This document shows positions 45,655-50,381 of a stretch of 50,381 nt of DNA, in pieces. This DNA comes from Stagonosporopsis chrysanthemi (taxonomy: Eukaryota; Ascomycota; Dothideomycetes; Pleosporales; Didymellaceae): the NCBI GenBank assembly GCA_022560025.1, contig JAFISE010000203.1:1-50381 (forward strand), in the 5' to 3' direction. Position 1 is the first letter of the stretch. Each line of letters starts with the position of its first letter. Both the position numbers and the translations under genes were made by a program. The notes beneath the pieces were generated by a model. It was not told the origin of the DNA and searched no databases. It was given only the letters and a program-made list of their open reading frames with translations.

Positions 45655-48600
45655 TGTAAGAACAAGCTTAGTTCTTTAAGCTTACCTTACACTACCTAAC
45701 AACTACTTAACTTAGATCTATCTTCTAACTACTTCTTAGTATAGTCTTCTCTAAGCTTTTAGGTATAAAAAAAAAGCCTCTATAGAGTTTAAATAGATAG
45801 TTTTAAAGTATTTTTTTATACAAGACTTATAAAAATTAAGATCTAGTTCTATAGTTTATTCTAGTGCTTTTATATACTTTATAGTAGATACTTATATAGT
45901 TTAGACTTTTTTAGCATCTTATATTATTATATTATACTTTAAAACTTGTTCTAGCTAGTAACAGCCTTATAAAAATATTGCTATAGTTTTATTTAGTTAT
46001 CTGCACAAGCACAGCTAGAGTATTATACCTTAACTAAAGAAGTCTTAAAATTGTTTATACTATAGTTAATATTCTAGAAATCTATTAATAACTAAAGCCT
46101 ATAGGTTTAGAAATTCTTATAGCTTACTGCTCTAGAATTAACTTTAGAAAAGCTGTATTAGATTGTACTAAGGTACATACTTAGAGACTATTAACAACCT
46201 ACTTAATTTAGATATAACCTTAATATTAGGCACTACTAGAGGACCTACTACTTAGTCTTAGAACTAATTAGGGACTAGATACCTCTAGAGCCTTATATTA
46301 GCACAACTGTCCCTTACTAACAATAGATCTAATTTAGAGCTATTTTACTATAATCTCTTAGAAGAGATAGCCTAACTGCAGCAGGAACTTGCTTAGTTAC
46401 GTGCTAGTCTTGCTCTAGCAGATTGCCCTCTACTTATAATAAGAACACTACTAATAGGTATACTGTATTAATCTACTATAAGGTAGCTATTAGAAGCTAG
46501 CTTAGTAGTTATAGTACGTAAGAAGCTCTTTAAAAAGAACTTCTAACACTAAGGTTCTTACTAATAGAAGTAACTTTATATTTTAGTAATAGTGTGCCTC
46601 TATTTAAGACTAACTTAATATTAATATAGACTACTATTAAAGTGTGTATTTATATATAGCCTTTGTCTAGAGTTATACTTCTAGATTAGCTAAAGAATAC
46701 TTAGAACCTTAGTACCTTTCTAATAATAATGTAACGACGCAGGATGCTAGAGGAGTCCGAATCGCATAGGTATCCGCTACGAGGTGTATGGAAGCACTGG
46801 GATAAACTGCAGGACTAGATCTCTATTCCTATAGGTCTTGTACGAAAGGATACTTCAAAACTATCTATCTGAACTCTGTAGAGGCTTCCCCTCTTATACC
46901 TGGAAGCTCGGGGAAGACTGTACCGAGGAGCAGTTGGAAGACGGATCTGAGTCGGATAGTTGTTGGGTGATGTAAGGTAGGCTTGAAGAACTGGGCTTGT
47001 TCTTACAAATAAGACAGATTGCTTTTATACTATAGAAGAGATAATTACGCTTCTTAAGACATACTTTGTTACTAAGAACAAGCAGGCAGAAAGCTAATTA
47101 GCCTTTAATTAACTCTAAATAGAGAAATTAGAAGCTTTTCTTACTTTTAAGAGCTACTTCCTTAGTGTAGCTATTAAAGAAAAAGTACTTTAATTAAAAT
47201 AGTTTTACTATATATAGACTAGGATCTCTCTAAGTATTTAAGTACCTAATCTAGGCTTTAAGCAGCAATAGCATAATTCTTTCTTTTAAATAGTAGAACA
47301 CCTAACTACCTATAATATAAAAAGAGAGAACAACTTTACTATACTAACCTATGCTGTTTTACAACTCTTAAGATTAATAAAAGCTTACTAGTTAGATGCA
47401 AAACAAAGCTCTATTATAATAAGTCAACAAGATTACTCTTCTCTTAGCTAATCTACTTACTTTGCTTAGAGTACCTCTGTACTCTGCTAACTCTTTAATA
47501 TACCTGCATCTAAAAAGAATATAACTCTAAGAGCTTGCTATAACTATAAGAAGCTAAAACACTTTAGTAAGAATTGTATAGTACTCTAGATATACAAAAT
47601 TAAGGTAGAGCAAGAAGATTTTATTAATACTAAAGAAGACTTTAACAAGACTAATATAATCTCTATAAGAAATAGTCCTGCTTAGAAGGATTATCTTACC
47701 TAGGCCTAAACTAATATCATCTATCTAATTCCTTACTGTTTTATTTGTTTAGCAGTCTTTATTTCTTTACTTTTACTATTCTTTATAACTAAGGGCTTAG
47801 TAGTTAACTCTACTTTTTAGTTAACACTAGTGCCTAAGGATTTTTGTTTTTAAACTCTAATATTGTATATTCTATCTTTACTTTACTTTATAAACCTATC
47901 TAAAAGCTACTCTTCTTAGTTTAAGTTAAAAGTTTCTAGGATTAAATTACTTCTTCTATAACTTCGTGTATATAGTTATACTCTATAGTTAATAGCTAAA
48001 AAGTATATAACTGCTTTTTTATTATTATATACTTTAGATTATAAAACTATATTATTAGAGTTAATTAGTTAAAGTGTTTTAATCTATAACTTAATATAAA
48101 TAGGTCTTAGTTAATATAGGCTGCTAAATACTCTTAATTATACAATCCTATACTATCTTTATTAATAACTTTGCAACAACTCTTTAGAGAAGGTAAAGCC
48201 TAACAAGACGTAGAGCAATAAGATGCTCTATAGGAATAAGAAGAGCATTAGTAATAACATAGCTTTGTTATAACTATTTAATATATAAGAAGTGTACTAA
48301 AGTTGCCTAAGTTTTGTTTATAACTCTTAGTGCTACCTAATAAAGTAGTAAACACTCCTATAACTAGTTTAACTAAGGTTGCTACTATTACTGTGCTCTT
48401 AGCTAATACTTTTTACTTCTTAATAAAAAAACTATAAAATAAGGTCTTAATAACTAATCTATATAAGATTAATTATATTATAGAAGAAAAGTATAACTAA
48501 GACATCTTAAACAACGCCTAACTAATCTAAGAACACTTGCTAGCCTAATAATCTTAGTATACTAATATATTTAGCAAGACAGAAGCTAAAAGCCTTTTAG

Positions 48601-50381
48601 AACACTGCCTTTACAACTATAAAATTATTTTAGAAGAACTCTTGCTAAACTATTATTCTTCTTTGTATAAATAGAACCTAGAAGAACTTAAAGCTACTAA
48701 GAAGTTTGTACAAGAACAGCTGTGCTATAGTTAGATTTAATATAGCTAAAGCCTATTTGTATTACTTATACTATATATATAAAAAGCAAATAAAAGCCTA
48801 TATATCTATATAGACTATTATAAATTAAAATAATTTAACTTATAAAGACTTTTATCTAATACTCTGTGTAGACAAGCTACTTACCTAACTATCTAAAGCA
48901 AAGATATTTACTAAGTTTAATATTTAATTAGCTTTTAACTAAATCTATATAGATCTTGCTTTTAGAGAGTAGACTATATTCTAGACATATTACAGTATAT
49001 ATAAGTATAAGGTTTTACTCTTTAGGTTAGGTAATAGCCCTACTATATATTAACACTATATAAACAACGTCTTAATTAATTACTTAGATAACTTCTATAT
49101 TACTTACTTAGATAATATCTTTATCTACTCTAAAGACGCTTAGACTTACTAGATATATATTAAAAAAGTACTAGAATGTCTTTACTCTTTAGGCCTATAA
49201 GTAAATATTAAGAAAAGTAAATTCTATATAACTTACACTTAGTACCTTAGGTATATCTTTATAAACAAAGGTATTAAGGTAAATTCTAAGAAAGAATAGC
49301 TTTTAGCAGACTAAAAGCTACTTACAACTATAACAGGTATAAAATTATTCTAAGGCTTTACTAGTTTCTATTAACAATTTGTACCTAAGTTCTCTAAAGT
49401 AGTAAAACCTTTGATTATTTTTTAAAGTCTATTAAATGCTTTTAAATAGACTTTAGACTGCTAGACTAGCTTTAAGAAGCTTAAACAGAGCCTATTAGCT
49501 ATTTTAACCTTATACTACTTTAATCTAGACCTTAAAACAAAGCTAGAGACTAACGTATCTTATAGAGTAGTTGTAAGAGTTATATCTTAGAAATATTCTA
49601 ATAGACACTAGTACCTTACAGCATTCTATAGCTAATTACTATCTAGTTTAGAATTAAACTAAAAGATCTATAACAAGAAGTTCTTTGCTATCTTTTAAGC
49701 CTTTAACAAGTAGAGAGCTAAGCTAATATCTATACTAAATTAAATCTGTGTCTACTCTAACTACTATTTTCTAGAATATTTTATAACTAGTAAAGTTTTA
49801 AATGCCTAACAATCTAAGTAGGCAGAAGCACTTACTTTGTTTAACTTTTAAGTTAAGTACTCCTTAGAAAAGAATAATAAAAAAGCTAATATTCCTAGTT
49901 AACAAAAGTAAGACTTAGCTAACCTTAGGTTAGCTTAAGAAGATAATTGTTCCTAGGTAATATTAAGTCTCTGACAACTTTACAACTATATTAACTTTAG
50001 TCTTACCTAAGTCTATTTCTTATATTCTTTAGTACATGCTATCTATACTTTGCAGCTAGAAATATAGTTTAACTTCTTAAAACTAAGTCAAGCTATACTA
50101 TAACACAATTACTAGGCCTTTAAAAATAAGTAAAAGTCTCTAGCGCTTAGTTATTAGATCTATAATAGTCTGCTTCTATATTAAGATTAGTTCTATATAG
50201 CTTTAGACTCTTTAATATACACATGCTTTATCTAAGAAGCTTATAACTAAGTATTTACTACTTACCTAAGTATAAAGAAACTCTACTAGCTACTATCTTA
50301 ATAGTATTACTAGTAGAGTATAAGAGCAAGCTATTAATACTATTTATAAAATTATATTCTTTATTACTATAGTTATTTAAA
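45655..50381 (+). mobile_element. third copy of the 278-bp-LTR gypsy element, truncated by the window
   Basis: The 5' LTR is at 45655-45931. The body is collinear with 2255 to about 6690, covering gag through the RNase H/integrase border, and then the window ends. The reverse-transcriptase relic YLDNIFIYSKD is at about 49105-49140. Apart from an unmutated solo LTR inserted at 46730-47007, spacing matches the first copy. All frames are broken by stops. Confidence 0.9.
46730..47007 (-). mobile_element. unmutated solo LTR inside its RIP-mutated relative
   Basis: This 278-bp block of normal GC begins TGTAACGACG and ends TTCTTACA. It is flanked by a perfect 5-bp duplication AATAA (46725-46729 and 47008-47012). 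It is the reverse complement of the LTR that bounds the gypsy copies at 2255, 9211 and 45655, so it was inserted in the opposite orientation. The empty site is visible in the first copy near 3320-3340 (CTAACAATAAGACAG). Confidence 0.93.

Overview
The window looks like part of a filamentous ascomycete genome (Pezizomycotina; Dothideomycetes/Pleosporales is my best guess, by gene style rather than any search). The reasons are short GT-AG introns of about 38-52 bp, a HET-domain gene, an F-box/LRR remnant, a fungal tyrosinase and P450, and a two-phase composition. Gene islands of ordinary GC alternate with long AT-rich tracts in which every frame is full of TAA/TAG and CpA is depleted. That is the signature of repeat-induced point mutation (RIP) acting on transposons.

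Layout. 1-10,985: RIP-degraded transposons. These are an inverted Ty3/gypsy fragment (1-2254), a full-length Ty3/gypsy element with 278-bp LTRs (2255-9489), and an unclassified tract. 10,986-18,782: a gene island whose residents are mostly broken. It holds a 5' fragment of an M20 amidohydrolase, one intact small secreted protein (11943-12380), an F-box/LRR relic and a HET-domain pseudogene with three frameshifts. A 134-bp LTR-like insertion sits at its right edge (18783-18916). 18,922-28,100: a RIP-degraded Ty3-type element carrying a 483-bp MITE, which is itself split by a full-length Ty1/copia element (20688-26125).

28,429-40,085: a second island with three intact genes, all on the minus strand: a cytochrome P450 (28429-30156, four exons), a secreted tyrosinase (36411-37708, four exons) and a BAHD/trichothecene-acetyltransferase-like acyltransferase (38460-40085). 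A second copia copy (31100-35337, minus strand, 5-bp target duplication TCCCA) lies between the P450 and the tyrosinase. Without it the three genes would sit within about 7.5 kb, so they may be a small specialised-metabolism group. That is inference; no backbone synthase is in the window.

40,434-50,381: RIP-degraded DNA again. It contains a pogo/Fot1-type transposase relic, several MITEs with AGGCTAGC termini (two with clear 10-bp target duplications, as in Mutator-type elements), a gypsy gag, and a third copy of the 278-bp-LTR gypsy element running off the window end. Inside that last copy lies an unmutated solo LTR of the same family (46730-47007) with a perfect 5-bp target duplication, so it arrived after its host copy had been mutated.

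No rRNA or CRISPR array was seen and no tRNA was recognised. Coordinates of introns and element ends were read by eye by comparing copies.
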